The position numbers were made by a program, and so were the translations under genes. The notes under the pieces were generated by a model, which saw only the letters and a list, made by a program, of their open reading frames with translations, was not told the DNA's origin and ran no database searches. From positions 1 to 64,000 of the forward strand of contig JBDTMZ010000157.1 of the NCBI GenBank assembly GCA_039934035.1: a stretch of 64,000 bases of DNA. Direction: 5' to 3'. Source of the DNA: Solibacter sp039934035. Its GTDB lineage: Bacteria > Acidobacteriota > Terriglobia > Bryobacterales > Bryobacteraceae. Below are positions 41,783 to 50,729 of the stretch, piece by piece; within the stretch, counting starts at the first letter, position 1; every line of letters begins with the position of its first letter.

Positions 41783-44700
41783 TTAATTCAGCGTCCCCGT
41801 CACGGCAGCCGATTGTCCGATGCGATTCACCAGAGTCACCGTCACCGACGCGATTGCCTGAGTGCTCCCCGTCACCGTGAAAGGCTGCGTGAAAGTGAAC
41901 TGGCTGCCCGTGGCAACCGACCCGCTCCCACTGAAGTACTGCGAGAACAGCGCGTCGATAGCCACCGTCAGGGTGCTGGTTTGCAGATTGCTTCCGGCCG
42001 CCGGAGTGAATACGAAAATGGCTTGCGTCATCTCCCGGTCCGTCACATACCCGTTCAACGTCACCGTGAACCCGCTGGCGTTGCGCACCGCCGTCAGCGA
42101 GCCCGTGACAATCACCGGAGCCGCCGCCGCGATCCGTACCGTGCGGCGCGGCGCGGGCGAAGGCGTAATGTCCTGCCCGGACGCCTGCATCTGCGCCGTA
42201 ATCGTGATCACGCCGGCGACGCTGCCGGTCTGAAATCCCACATCCGTGGCGCCATTGGTCGAACCCGCCGGAATGGTGATTCGAGCCGTGCGCCCGCCGC
42301 CGGAGAATTGAATAGACGGATCGTCGGCTCCGCTATCGGGCGCGAACGTCAACGTCAGCGTCACTACGACGTCCACCGGGAAGGTGCTGCCCAGCGATAC
42401 CTGCACGCGCGGCTGCTGTAATGGGCCCGCGGTATCGCCCACGCCCGAGAAATTCAGCGGCGGCGTCGAGGGCAGTCCCACGGTGATCGTGAAACTGTTC
42501 GTCGCCGTGGCCCCGGCCGAGTCCTTCACCGTCACCACGACTGTCGAAGTGCCCGGCGTAGTCGGCGTTCCGGAAATGACGCCCGCGGCGGAAATGCTCA
42601 GCCCCGCGGGCAGGCCCGTCGCGCTGTACGTGAACGGACCTGTGCCACCCGTCACCGTCACCGCCACCGAGTATGTCGTGCCGGCCACGCCATTGGGCGG
42701 CGGCGTCGTAGTGATCGTCAATGCCGCTGGGAGGATGGTGAGACTGAGCGTGGTGCGGCGCACGCTGGCGCTGCCCGTCGAGTCCTGCACGCTCACCGAC
42801 ACGGTGGACTTTCCCGAAGTCTTGGGAGTGCCCGAGACGACGCCCGCAGCCGTCGCCGTAAGCCCCTCCGGCAGCCCCGTGACCGTCCATGTATACGCCT
42901 TGTTGCCGCCCGACGCGCTGAGGGTCACCGAATAGACGGCGCCCACTGTTCCGTCCGGCAGCGAAGCCGTAATAATCGTAATATCGGCCGGAGCCACGGT
43001 GATGCGGAACGTTCCCGTGGCCGTCGCGCCTTTGGAATCCGTCACCGTGACGCTAAACGAAAAGGGACCGTCCGTCCCTGGCGTTCCGCTGATCGCGCCC
43101 GCCGCGGACATCGTCAGCCCGTCCGGCAACCCCGTGCCCGCATAGGTGTACGGACTGCTTCCTCCTGCAGCCGTAATCTGCCCCGAGTACGCCACCCCCA
43201 CCTTGCCATCCGGCAGCGTGCCGCCGGCCAGTGTGAGTTTCACCGGAGCCTCAACAATCACAATCGAAATCGTCTTCGTGGCCGTGACATCCGCCGCATC
43301 ACCGATCGTCACGCAGAACGGGAACGTGCCGGCCGTAGTCGGCGTGCCCGTCAGCACTCCACTGGAAAACGTCAGCCCGGGCGGCGGTGCGCTGCAGGGC
43401 GTGAAACGGTACGGTGGAGTGCCTCCGCCGCCCGTGAACGTAAGCGTCGCAGGCGTACCGGCCACGACCGGCGGATTGGACGGCGGACCGGTCACCGTCA
43501 ACGGCGCCGGAGTGACCCGGATACTGAAACTGCCGGAGCCCGTCTCCCCATTCGCGTCCTTCGCCGTCACCGCGAAACTGAACGTTCCGGCCGTCTTCGG
43601 CGTACCCGAAATCGCGCCCGCCGGCGCCAGCGTCAAGCCATCCGGAAGACTGCCGCCGGTCACTGAAAAGGTGTACGGTCCCGCGCCGCCCGAGGCCAGA
43701 ATCGACCCCGTGTAAGCCGCGCCCACCGTGCCGCCCGGCAATCCGGCCGACGTCGAAATCGTCACCGGAGGCGGTGAAACCAGCAGTGAAAACTGCGCCG
43801 TCACCACCGCTTTCGTCGCGTCCTGCACAGTGACATTGACCAGGTATGTACCGCCCGCCAGCAGCGTCCCCGACAGTACGCCGGTTCCCGGATTGAGGAA
43901 CAGTGCCGCCGGATACCCGGAAGCGGTCCACGTATATGGCAGCACGCCGCCCCTCGCCAATAGCGTGGTCGTATAGACGCTGCCCGCGATTCCCGAGGGC
44001 AGCGACGTGGTCGCAATCGCCAGCGTTCCCACCACCGTCAATGGCAGCGTCCCCGTCACGTTCCCGGTCTGCCCGGGATTGGCCACCGCGATAGTGGCGA
44101 GCTTCGGCACCGACACGGAGGTATTCGACACCATCGCGGTCAGTGAATTCGCATTCACGAAGGTCGTGGCGAGCGGCGCGCCATCCATCAGCACCTGCGA
44201 CCCGGGCACGAAATTCGTGCCCGTTACCGTCAGCGTAAACGTGGCCGACCCCTGGCTGACCAAAATGGGAGAAATCGTGGCCAGCGTGGGCGAGGCCACC
44301 GTGAACGAAACCGCGCCCGACACTGCGCCCGGGCCGTTGGACACCATAACCGGGAAAATACCCGCGCTGCCCAGCAGCCCCGCCGATACCGTTGCGGTCA
44401 GGCTGGTGGAGAGGGTGGTAGTCAGTGCCGTGCCGTTGAATACGATCTGCGAAGTGGGCAGGAAGTTCGCGCCGCTGGCCGTTAACGTAAACGCCGCGGA
44501 ACCCACCGGCACAGTGAGCGGTGAAATCGTGCTGAGCACGGGGGGCAGCAGAAAGAACGGCACCGTGTTCGTGACCGTGCCTCCGGGATTGCTCACCTGT
44601 ACGACGTAGGGTTTGGCGGCCGAAGGGTTGACCGTCACCGTCAGTCCCGCCGAAAGATTGGACGTGCCGTAGAACGAATCGCCCGCGTACTGTGCCGTAA

Positions 44701-46693
44701 TCACGTGCGTCCCCGCCGTCAGCAATACGCCGGCCGTAGTCGCCACGCCGGTCGCCGAGTTCGGAATGGCCGTGGCAATCAGCAGCGTGCCGTCGAAGAA
44801 ATCCACCGGGCCGAACACCGGGTTGGCGGGAACCGGGCTCACGGTGGAAGTCAACGTGGTGGCAAATCCGTAATCGAAATTCGTGCCGTTGGACGAACCC
44901 GGCGTGCCCGGCGTGGCGCTCGCATTCACCACCGTCACAGACAAGTTGGCCGTGGTCGACGTCCAGTTCGCGTTGGAAGGTGTGTAGCCCGCCGTAAGAT
45001 CATGCAGACCGGGACCGTGCTGCGCGTTGCTGTTGTCATACGTCACCACGCAAGTGCCGGTGGAACTGGTGGCGCCGGGAATGACCGAAGCGATTGTGCA
45101 CACGGTCGAGCTATTGTCCGAAATCGTGACCGAGCCCTGCGGAGGCGAAACCGGATTGACCAGCGTCACGCGGTACGTCACGGAGGTGCCCACCGAGGGA
45201 ACGGAGCGCGACGATGTCAGCACCATGCCCGTGTTGGCGGCAAGCACCACATGGCTAAACACCGCCGAAGTGTTGGGCGAAAAACTTGCATTCCCGCTAT
45301 AAATCGCGGTAAGACTGTGCGTCCCCGCGGCCAGCGCCGAACTGGAGAACGTCGCCTTACCCCCGCCGGAAAGCGCCACATTGCTGGCCAGCGTGACCCC
45401 TCCATCCTTAAACGTCACTGTGCCCGTGGGAGTGCCGGTGGTCGGCGTGGCCACCGTCGCGGTAATCGTTACGCTCTGGCCCGGTGCGCTGGGGTTCTGG
45501 CTAGAGCCAAGCGTCACCGTGGGGGTCAGCAACGACGAAATTAAGAGGCTGGAGGGAATGATCGCGGTGACCTGCCCGCTGTTCACGAAAGTCGTGCTCA
45601 AGGCGATTCCGTTCAAAGTCACCGTGGGAACGGCGGAGCCGTGGGTCGTGAAATTAGCTCCGTTCACGGTCAGCGTGGTGGTGTTCGATCCCGCAAGCAC
45701 TCCCGTGGGCAAAATCGTCGAGATCGTCGGCGCGATCACCGCAAACGGCAGCGCATTCGAACTTGCCGGGCTCGGCTGCTGCACCGCGATTCCCGCGCTC
45801 GCCGGCGAAGCCAGCAGGTCGCTCGGAATGACCGCCGTTAGTTGCCCCGCATTGACGAAAGTCGTCGCCAGGTCCGTGCGGACCCCATTGGACTTCCACT
45901 GCACCACGCTGCCCGGCAGCACCTCCTGGCCCTCGCCAAAAATCACCCGATCCACGAAATGCGTCCCGTTCACGGTAATCGTCAGATCGCCCGCGCCTGT
46001 GCCGGAACTGCCGGGCGTCACTAGAGTAATCGTCGGAACTTCCACGATCTCGAGCATCGCCGCCGTCTGGTCCGAACTGCCCCAGTAATCCGTCGCCACG
46101 GCGGACGCCGCAAAGGTGCCGGTCGAAGTGGGTGTTCCCGAGATGTTCGCCGGCGAGCCGTTCAATCCCATGCTCGCGGCACCAATGTCGTTGAACGCAT
46201 CGAACGGAGCCGTACCGCCGGTGTAATACTGCGCGGCGTAAGGCACGCCGAGAGTGCCCGCGGGCAGGAAAGGCTGCACCATGCGCACCGGAGGATTGAT
46301 CGCAAAGAACGCGAAGGAACTGCCCCCGGTCTCCGTCACCGTGATCTTGACCGGCACCGGACTCGGTACGTAAGACGCGAAGAGAGCGTCCGGAATCGTG
46401 ACGCTGATCTGCGTTGGCGTGACCGTCGCGTTGGCTGCCGGGAAGGTGGTGGTCACGTTGGTACCAATGTTCAGCCACTGCAGGCTGACAAAATTGGCCG
46501 GGTGGAATATGCCGTTGACGTACAGCGTGAAACCACCCTCCAGGGGCGCACCGGCGGTGATACCGGTAACGTTATCGGGGGGTTGGCCGGTGTACGACGC
46601 CTGCAGGCCGGTAACGCCGGGACTAACCTGTCCCCACGCCGCCGACACAGCGGCCGCTGCCAGTAGCAGAATTCGTATCGATAGCCCGCGCAT
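41783..46693 (-). CDS. Giant secreted Ig-like repeat protein
   Basis: 1,636 residues from ATG 46693, after CGGAGGGG. A signal peptide (about 1-22, ending AAWGQ) leads into a beta-sandwich region, IPT/TIG-like units (about 250-420 and 730-890: TTLTVNGANF, FTLTASGANF), two Ig-like-3 style domains with TVTFKDGG/ITAQYAGD motifs (about 420-720), then six putative-Ig (He_PIG) repeats at about 895-1400 with the pattern ASGGxxPYTW...GLPxGL...ISGTP. The last 230 residues are another beta-sandwich. There is no recognised sorting or anchor sequence. It is likely an extracellular adhesin or matrix protein. The frame is open for 62 further codons upstream. Confidence 0.9.
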   Translation of the reverse strand: MRGLSIRILLLAAAAVSAAWGQVSPGVTGLQASYTGQPPDNVTGITAGAPLEGGFTLYVNGIFHPANFVSLQWLNIGTNVTTTFPAANATVTPTQISVTIPDALFASYVPSPVPVKITVTETGGSSFAFFAINPPVRMVQPFLPAGTLGVPYAAQYYTGGTAPFDAFNDIGAASMGLNGSPANISGTPTSTGTFAASAVATDYWGSSDQTAAMLEIVEVPTITLVTPGSSGTGAGDLTITVNGTHFVDRVIFGEGQEVLPGSVVQWKSNGVRTDLATTFVNAGQLTAVIPSDLLASPASAGIAVQQPSPASSNALPFAVIAPTISTILPTGVLAGSNTTTLTVNGANFTTHGSAVPTVTLNGIALSTTFVNSGQVTAIIPSSLLISSLLTPTVTLGSSQNPSAPGQSVTITATVATPTTGTPTGTVTFKDGGVTLASNVALSGGGKATFSSSALAAGTHSLTAIYSGNASFSPNTSAVFSHVVLAANTGMVLTSSRSVPSVGTSVTYRVTLVNPVSPPQGSVTISDNSSTVCTIASVIPGATSSTGTCVVTYDNSNAQHGPGLHDLTAGYTPSNANWTSTTANLSVTVVNASATPGTPGSSNGTNFDYGFATTLTSTVSPVPANPVFGPVDFFDGTLLIATAIPNSATGVATTAGVLLTAGTHVITAQYAGDSFYGTSNLSAGLTVTVNPSAAKPYVVQVSNPGGTVTNTVPFFLLPPVLSTISPLTVPVGSAAFTLTASGANFLPTSQIVFNGTALTTTLSTSLTATVSAGLLGSAGIFPVMVSNGPGAVSGAVSFTVASPTLATISPILVSQGSATFTLTVTGTNFVPGSQVLMDGAPLATTFVNANSLTAMVSNTSVSVPKLATIAVANPGQTGNVTGTLPLTVVGTLAIATTSLPSGIAGSVYTTTLLARGGVLPYTWTASGYPAALFLNPGTGVLSGTLLAGGTYLVNVTVQDATKAVVTAQFSLLVSPPPVTISTSAGLPGGTVGAAYTGSILASGGAGPYTFSVTGGSLPDGLTLAPAGAISGTPKTAGTFSFAVTAKDANGETGSGSFSIRVTPAPLTVTGPPSNPPVVAGTPATLTFTGGGGTPPYRFTPCSAPPPGLTFSSGVLTGTPTTAGTFPFCVTIGDAADVTATKTISIVIVEAPVKLTLAGGTLPDGKVGVAYSGQITAAGGSSPYTYAGTGLPDGLTMSAAGAISGTPGTDGPFSFSVTVTDSKGATATGTFRITVAPADITIITASLPDGTVGAVYSVTLSASGGNKAYTWTVTGLPEGLTATAAGVVSGTPKTSGKSTVSVSVQDSTGSASVRRTTLSLTILPAALTITTTPPPNGVAGTTYSVAVTVTGGTGPFTYSATGLPAGLSISAAGVISGTPTTPGTSTVVVTVKDSAGATATNSFTITVGLPSTPPLNFSGVGDTAGPLQQPRVQVSLGSTFPVDVVVTLTLTFAPDSGADDPSIQFSGGGRTARITIPAGSTNGATDVGFQTGSVAGVITITAQMQASGQDITPSPAPRRTVRIAAAAPVIVTGSLTAVRNASGFTVTLNGYVTDREMTQAIFVFTPAAGSNLQTSTLTVAIDALFSQYFSGSGSVATGSQFTFTQPFTVTGSTQAIASVTVTLVNRIGQSAAVTGTLN

Positions 46694-46913
46694 CCAGCGC
46701 CCCTCCGGAGCTTTTCTATTATGATCTTGAAGCTGCTCGAAAACAAACAACTTGGGGTTCGAATGTTTACCCGGTCCGCTGCGGTTGCATTCGATTAACC
46801 TGGGCGAAGGGGTCTGCACCTCCCCGCCGAACTTGAGCGGGACCTCGGGCCCGCTGACCCGGTCACCCGGCTTGATCACGTGCCCCCGTAGAAAAGGTGT
46901 GAGAAAGTCCGGG

Positions 46914-47195
46914 CTAGCGCAACGTTACGATCGTGGCGCCCCAACCGCCCGCCTCCCCCGGAGCATCGTGGAATGCCACGACAAACGGAGACTTCGCCAG
47001 CAAGGAGCGCACGATTTCGCGCTGTACCCCGATGCCGCGGCCGTGAATGATGCGTAGCGCCCGGTAGCCCAAGCGTTGAGCCTCAATCAGGTATTCCTCC
47101 ACCACCGGCTTCACATCTCGGGCCGGTACGGTATGAAGATCGAACACATCGGTTATCGGTATCCGGAGCGGTCCCCCGCTTTCATCCTCCTGCAT
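46914..47195 (-). CDS. Smr-domain protein, stand-alone
   Basis: 93 residues, essentially one Smr domain: DLHTVPARDVKPVVEEYL at the front, the IIHGRGIG catalytic/DNA-binding loop, and IVTL at the end. Such domains are nucleases or DNA/RNA binders; the free form is typical of small Smr proteins rather than MutS2. ATG 47195 stands five bases from a strong hairpin, so the transcript's 5' end is tightly constrained. Confidence 0.88.
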   Translation of the reverse strand: MQEDESGGPLRIPITDVFDLHTVPARDVKPVVEEYLIEAQRLGYRALRIIHGRGIGVQREIVRSLLAKSPFVVAFHDAPGEAGGWGATIVTLR

Positions 47196-47199
47196 AAGT

Positions 47200-47229
47200 A
47201 AAAGCCCGGCCCCCCGAAGGGGCCGGGCC
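47200..47229 (-). terminator. Strong GC hairpin with T tail, minus strand
   Basis: On the minus strand GGCCCGGCCCC pairs with GGGGGCCGGGC across a short TTCG-type loop and is followed by TTTT. It ends the DUF465 gene transcript (stop at 47270) immediately before the Smr gene start at 47195. Confidence 0.75.
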
Positions 47230-47269
47230 AAAAAAACGAAGCCAATTACCGTACTACGCGCACCTGATG

Positions 47270-47503
47270 TTAAGCAACCTGCTGCGACCGCGAGTGCACG
47301 ATTGCTTCCATCTGATCCTTCAAGCGAAGTTTCAACTTCTTCAGCCTCACTTCCTCCAACTGCTCCTGGTCTGTCAGGTGGGGAAGCGCTTCCAATTCGT
47401 CCAACTTCTGGGCGAACTCTGAGTGCTGGCTGGCAAGGCCGCGATACTCCTCATTTGTAGCCATCAGATGCGCTTTCATCTCTTCCAGTTCGATCCGTTC
47501 CAT
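47270..47503 (-). CDS. DUF465 (YdcH-like) small coiled-coil protein
   Basis: 77 residues from ATG 47503, with a perfect GGAGGAATT ribosome site. The whole protein is a charged helical hairpin (MATNEEYRGLASQHSEFAQKL, LTDQEQLEEVRLKKLKLRLKD shown in part), the layout of DUF465. Function is unknown in the family. The minus-strand frame is open further upstream but the ribosome site fixes this start. Confidence 0.87.
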   Translation of the reverse strand: MERIELEEMKAHLMATNEEYRGLASQHSEFAQKLDELEALPHLTDQEQLEEVRLKKLKLRLKDQMEAIVHSRSQQVA

Positions 47504-47612
47504 ATTGGGCAATTCCTCCCAGTGAGGTTGCCGCGCCGAGTCGGATACTCGAAAAGGCTCGGTGGGTAATCTCTTGTCTTCATCTCCGACGGCAGCACCG
47601 TCTATCGCCACC

Positions 47613-48029
47613 TTAACATGAATGAAACTTCATGACAATACCAGTTTCGGGGGGCTCCGCGTAATACCCAGGGCGGCGGCTAACCTCTTGAAAACCAAGC
47701 AACTTATAGAGCGCTAGCGCAGCCCGGTTGGACTCCCTGACCTCCAGAAACGTGTCTCCCTGAAAGCCTCGCAGGGCAGCTTCCATCAGCCGTTTGGCCA
47801 CGCCCTTTCGACGCCACTCCGGCACCACCGCAAGGTTGAGAATCTCACACTCGTCCGCCGCCACCTGCCGCCAAACCAGAAAGCCCACTACTTGTTTTTC
47901 CAGCTCGGCGACCAGGAACTCGTGCGCCAGATAATCGGCCACCTGCCATTCCGCCGCGCCGGAACTGCGCTGCTGAATAGCGGCCACCAGTTCCAAATCT
48001 TCTGCCGCGGCGCGCCGGATTACTGGCAT
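47613..48029 (-). CDS. rimI: Ribosomal-protein-S18-alanine N-acetyltransferase
   Basis: 138 residues, RimI length, a GNAT fold. The acetyl-CoA pyrophosphate loop is VVPEWRRKGVAKRLM (Q/R-x-x-G-x-(A/G) pattern), preceded by the EILNLAV strand and followed by FLEVRESNRAALALYKLLGF, which is diagnostic for RimI. ATG 48029 is preferred; the frame is open far upstream. Its start is only 9 bases from the start of the divergent secreted-protein gene. Confidence 0.88.
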   Translation of the reverse strand: MPVIRRAAAEDLELVAAIQQRSSGAAEWQVADYLAHEFLVAELEKQVVGFLVWRQVAADECEILNLAVVPEWRRKGVAKRLMEAALRGFQGDTFLEVRESNRAALALYKLLGFQEVSRRPGYYAEPPETGIVMKFHSC

Positions 48030-48038
48030 ATTGTGATT

Positions 48039-48614
48039 ATGCACGCCCTGATCCCGCTGCTCTTCTTCTTCCTGGTGCAACCCTTCTGGGAAACCAGGCC
48101 GCCCGAGGCGTGGACCGACGCCCAGATCCAAACCCTCCTCCACGAAAGCCCCTGGGCCCAGCAGACGCAACAGTTCCCGCAGGCCACCGTCTACCTAGCC
48201 ACCGCCGCACCCATCGAGCACGCCGAAGCCGAACTGCGCCTACGCCTCAAAAAGAATCCCCACCCGATGCCCGAGCCCGATCCGGACTACCTGGAATACC
48301 TCAGCGCCCACCGCGACGAAAACCTGGTGCTGGCCATCGCCTACCCCACGCTCGCCGGACTCGGCAACGCCACCGAAAGCAAACGCATGGAAGAGGAATC
48401 GATCATGCTGATCGGCAGGAAGTCCTACCCGATGGTGGGCCATTTTCCGCCCACGCCGTCGGACCCGGTGCTCCGCATGATCTTCCCGCGCGCGGTCAAA
48501 AACACCGACAAAACCGTCCTCTTCCGCCTGTACCTGGGAGGTCTGAACTTCCCGGAGCGGGAAGTGGAATTCCGGATCAAAGACCTGCTCTATCAGGGCA
48601 AGCTAGAACTCTAA
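48039..48614 (+). CDS. Small secreted protein with conserved W-T-D...SPWA motif
   Basis: 191 residues. A signal peptide (about 1-15) leads to WETRPPEAWTDAQIQTLLHE and SPWAQ, a motif I recall from uncharacterised secreted proteins of Acidobacteriota. The rest is alpha/beta with a strand-rich C-terminus (FRLYLGGLNFPEREVEFRI). No catalytic pattern is recognised. The start is ATG 48039, nine bases from the divergent rimI start, so each promoter must lie within or overlap the other gene. Confidence 0.75.
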   Translation: MHALIPLLFFFLVQPFWETRPPEAWTDAQIQTLLHESPWAQQTQQFPQATVYLATAAPIEHAEAELRLRLKKNPHPMPEPDPDYLEYLSAHRDENLVLAIAYPTLAGLGNATESKRMEEESIMLIGRKSYPMVGHFPPTPSDPVLRMIFPRAVKNTDKTVLFRLYLGGLNFPEREVEFRIKDLLYQGKLEL

Positions 48615-48683
48615 CCGGCTTCGTTAGTCTGAAACTGTGGCACATCGCTCAGCCTCGTCCGGGCGACCACTGCGTGCAGCCCG

Positions 48684-49709
48684 TCAATCCCAGCTCAGAA
48701 TCACCTTGCCCGAATTTCCCGAGATCATCGCGGCGAAACCCTTTTCGAATTCCGTGTAGTGATAGCGGTGCGTGATCACCGGAGAAATATCAAGCCCCGA
48801 TTGCAGCATCACCGTCATCTTGTACCACGTCTCGTACATCTCACGCCCATAAATCCCTTTGATGGTGAGCATGTTGAAGATCACCGTCCGCCAGTCGATC
48901 GCCATCTCCTGCGTCGGTATTCCGAGCATCGCGATATGCGCGCCGTGACTCATGTTCGCCAGCATGTCGCGGAACCCCGCCGGACTGCCCGACATTTCCA
49001 ACCCCACGTCGAAGCCTTCCGTCATGCCGAGCTGCTTCTGTACATCTCCCAGCTTACGTTCCGCCACGTCGACCGCCTGCGTGACACCCAACTTCTCCGC
49101 CAGAGCCAGCCGGTAGGGATTGAGGTCTGTGATGACCGTGAAACGCGCGCCCGCGTGCCGCACCACCGCCGCCGCCATGATACCGATCGGTCCGGCCCCG
49201 GTCACCAGCACGTCCTCCCCCAGCACCGGGAAGCTGAGCGCCGTATGCACGGCATTGCCGAACGGGTCGAAGATGCTGGCCACATCCAGGTCGACGCCCT
49301 CGTGGTGCCGCCAGATGTTGGTCATGGGGAGCGCGATATATTCCGCGAACGCGCCCGGCCGGTTCACCCCCACGCCCTTTGTGTAGGCGCACAAATGCCG
49401 CCGTCCCGCCAGGCAATTGCGGCATCGCCCACACACCACGTGGCCTTCCCCGCTGACTAGGTCGCCCGGGAAAAAGTCGGACACGTTCGACCCCACCGCC
49501 TCGATGCGTCCCACGAATTCGTGGCCGACGGCCATGGGCACGGGGATGGTGCGCTGCGCCCAATCGTCCCACTTGTAGATATGGACATCGGTCCCGCAGA
49601 TCCCCGTCTTCAGCACGCGGATCAGAACGTCGTTGATGCCGGTCTCCGGCATCGCGACATCTTCCAGCCAAAGGCCTTCCTGGCTCCTGCTCTTGACCAA
49701 AGCCTTCAT
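48684..49709 (-). CDS. tdh: L-threonine 3-dehydrogenase
   Basis: 341 residues, a zinc-dependent medium-chain dehydrogenase that oxidises threonine to 2-amino-3-ketobutyrate. The catalytic zinc site starts at GICGTDVHIYKWD and GHEFVG, structural zinc uses the four Cys of VVCGRCRNCLAGRRHLC, and the NAD fold has VTGAGPIGIMAA. FDPFGNAVHTAL is diagnostic for threonine dehydrogenase rather than general alcohol dehydrogenases. No kbl gene (glycine C-acetyltransferase) lies beside it. It follows the EgtD-like gene by 54 bases on the same strand. Confidence 0.95.
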   Translation of the reverse strand: MKALVKSRSQEGLWLEDVAMPETGINDVLIRVLKTGICGTDVHIYKWDDWAQRTIPVPMAVGHEFVGRIEAVGSNVSDFFPGDLVSGEGHVVCGRCRNCLAGRRHLCAYTKGVGVNRPGAFAEYIALPMTNIWRHHEGVDLDVASIFDPFGNAVHTALSFPVLGEDVLVTGAGPIGIMAAAVVRHAGARFTVITDLNPYRLALAEKLGVTQAVDVAERKLGDVQKQLGMTEGFDVGLEMSGSPAGFRDMLANMSHGAHIAMLGIPTQEMAIDWRTVIFNMLTIKGIYGREMYETWYKMTVMLQSGLDISPVITHRYHYTEFEKGFAAMISGNSGKVILSWD

Positions 49710-49763
49710 GTCTCTACCGCCCCCTGAGGCAGGCTGTCCGGCCCGCGGCCGCCGGCGGGCAGC

Positions 49764-50696
49764 CTATTTCCTGCAGATCGCCGTCAGGAACCGCTTGTCG
49801 GGACTGTCGAATTCGCGCTGAATCGCCAGCCCGCCGTGATCCTGCAGCAGCCAGCGGAAGGCGTCCGGCGTGTACGAATACTGGAAGTTCATGCCGATGC
49901 GCTCGCCGCGCTCCATTTGAATGACTTCGCCGGCTACCGTGGCCGAAAGATCGCGCGCAGCCCGGAAGTAGCGCGTGATCAGGTGCAGTCCCAGGTGCCG
50001 CGAATCCGTCTTCTGGTCGAAGCGGATTTCTCCGTCCGGATCGGAAATGCCGATCGAAGCCAGCATCGCCGCGAGGAACTTGCGGCTCGAAGGGTTGTCG
50101 CGCCGCGCCATGGTCTTCTGCGCATCGTGCATCTCGCCATCGATGATCAGCAGGTCGTTCGGCTTCATGCACTGCGCCACGTAGCGGATCTCCGCCAGCG
50201 GGTCGAAGGCCCCCATCGTATTGCCCGAGAGAATAAACAGGCGCGGCGGTTCGGCCGCGTCAGCCGCATAGATCAAATGTACCGGACTGGAAATATCCGC
50301 CTTGATACCGGTGGTCTCGATGTCTTCATCGTCCGCGCCCGCGCAGGCCATCTCCAGCATCGTCTGGCTGGCGTCCACCGGGAAATACTGGCAGGTGGCG
50401 CCAGCGTCCTGCAGCGCGCCCAACAGCAGACGATCGCGCGCGCCATTGCCGCTGCCGAAGCTGATCACCGGCACGCGCCCGCCAAAATGTTTGGTCAGTT
50501 CCGGAGCCATGGCGGAAATCTCTTTCCACGTCTCCCACAAACCGCCATACAGTTCCGCCTGCTCTTCCAGCGCGGCCCACTCCGCCGCCGAACGCGTGAA
50601 CCAAAAGAAAAATTTCTCCGGCAAATCGCGAGCTTCCACGGCTTCCGCAAATTCCTGCGCGATATCCGCTTCGGTGAGAACCACTTCGACTTTCAT
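49764..50696 (-). CDS. EgtD-like SAM-dependent methyltransferase (histidine N-methyltransferase superfamily)
   Basis: 310 residues. The SAM motif is VISFGSGNGARDRLLL and the acidic strand PVDASQTML; FILSGNTMGAF and the C-terminal SYTPDAFRWLLQDHG match the layout of the histidine-specific methyltransferase family (EgtD, DUF2260-type). Classical EgtD makes hercynine for ergothioneine, but EgtB is not in the window, so the substrate is open. It lies between fabI and tdh on the same strand with gaps of 33 and 54 bases. Confidence 0.82.
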   Translation of the reverse strand: MKVEVVLTEADIAQEFAEAVEARDLPEKFFFWFTRSAAEWAALEEQAELYGGLWETWKEISAMAPELTKHFGGRVPVISFGSGNGARDRLLLGALQDAGATCQYFPVDASQTMLEMACAGADDEDIETTGIKADISSPVHLIYAADAAEPPRLFILSGNTMGAFDPLAEIRYVAQCMKPNDLLIIDGEMHDAQKTMARRDNPSSRKFLAAMLASIGISDPDGEIRFDQKTDSRHLGLHLITRYFRAARDLSATVAGEVIQMERGERIGMNFQYSYTPDAFRWLLQDHGGLAIQREFDSPDKRFLTAICRK

Positions 50697-50729
50697 ATTT
50701 GGTTTGAGACTCGAACCTCTATTATGACG

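Noticed and set aside
46751..46775. Sequence resembling a tRNA T-loop (GGTTCGAAT)
   Set aside because: No acceptor stem, anticodon arm or CCA-like end can be folded around it.
46694..46879. 62-codon in-frame extension of the giant Ig-like protein
   Set aside because: The extension lacks any signal peptide, and a strong ribosome site and signal peptide begin at 46693; the extension may be the remnant of another gene.
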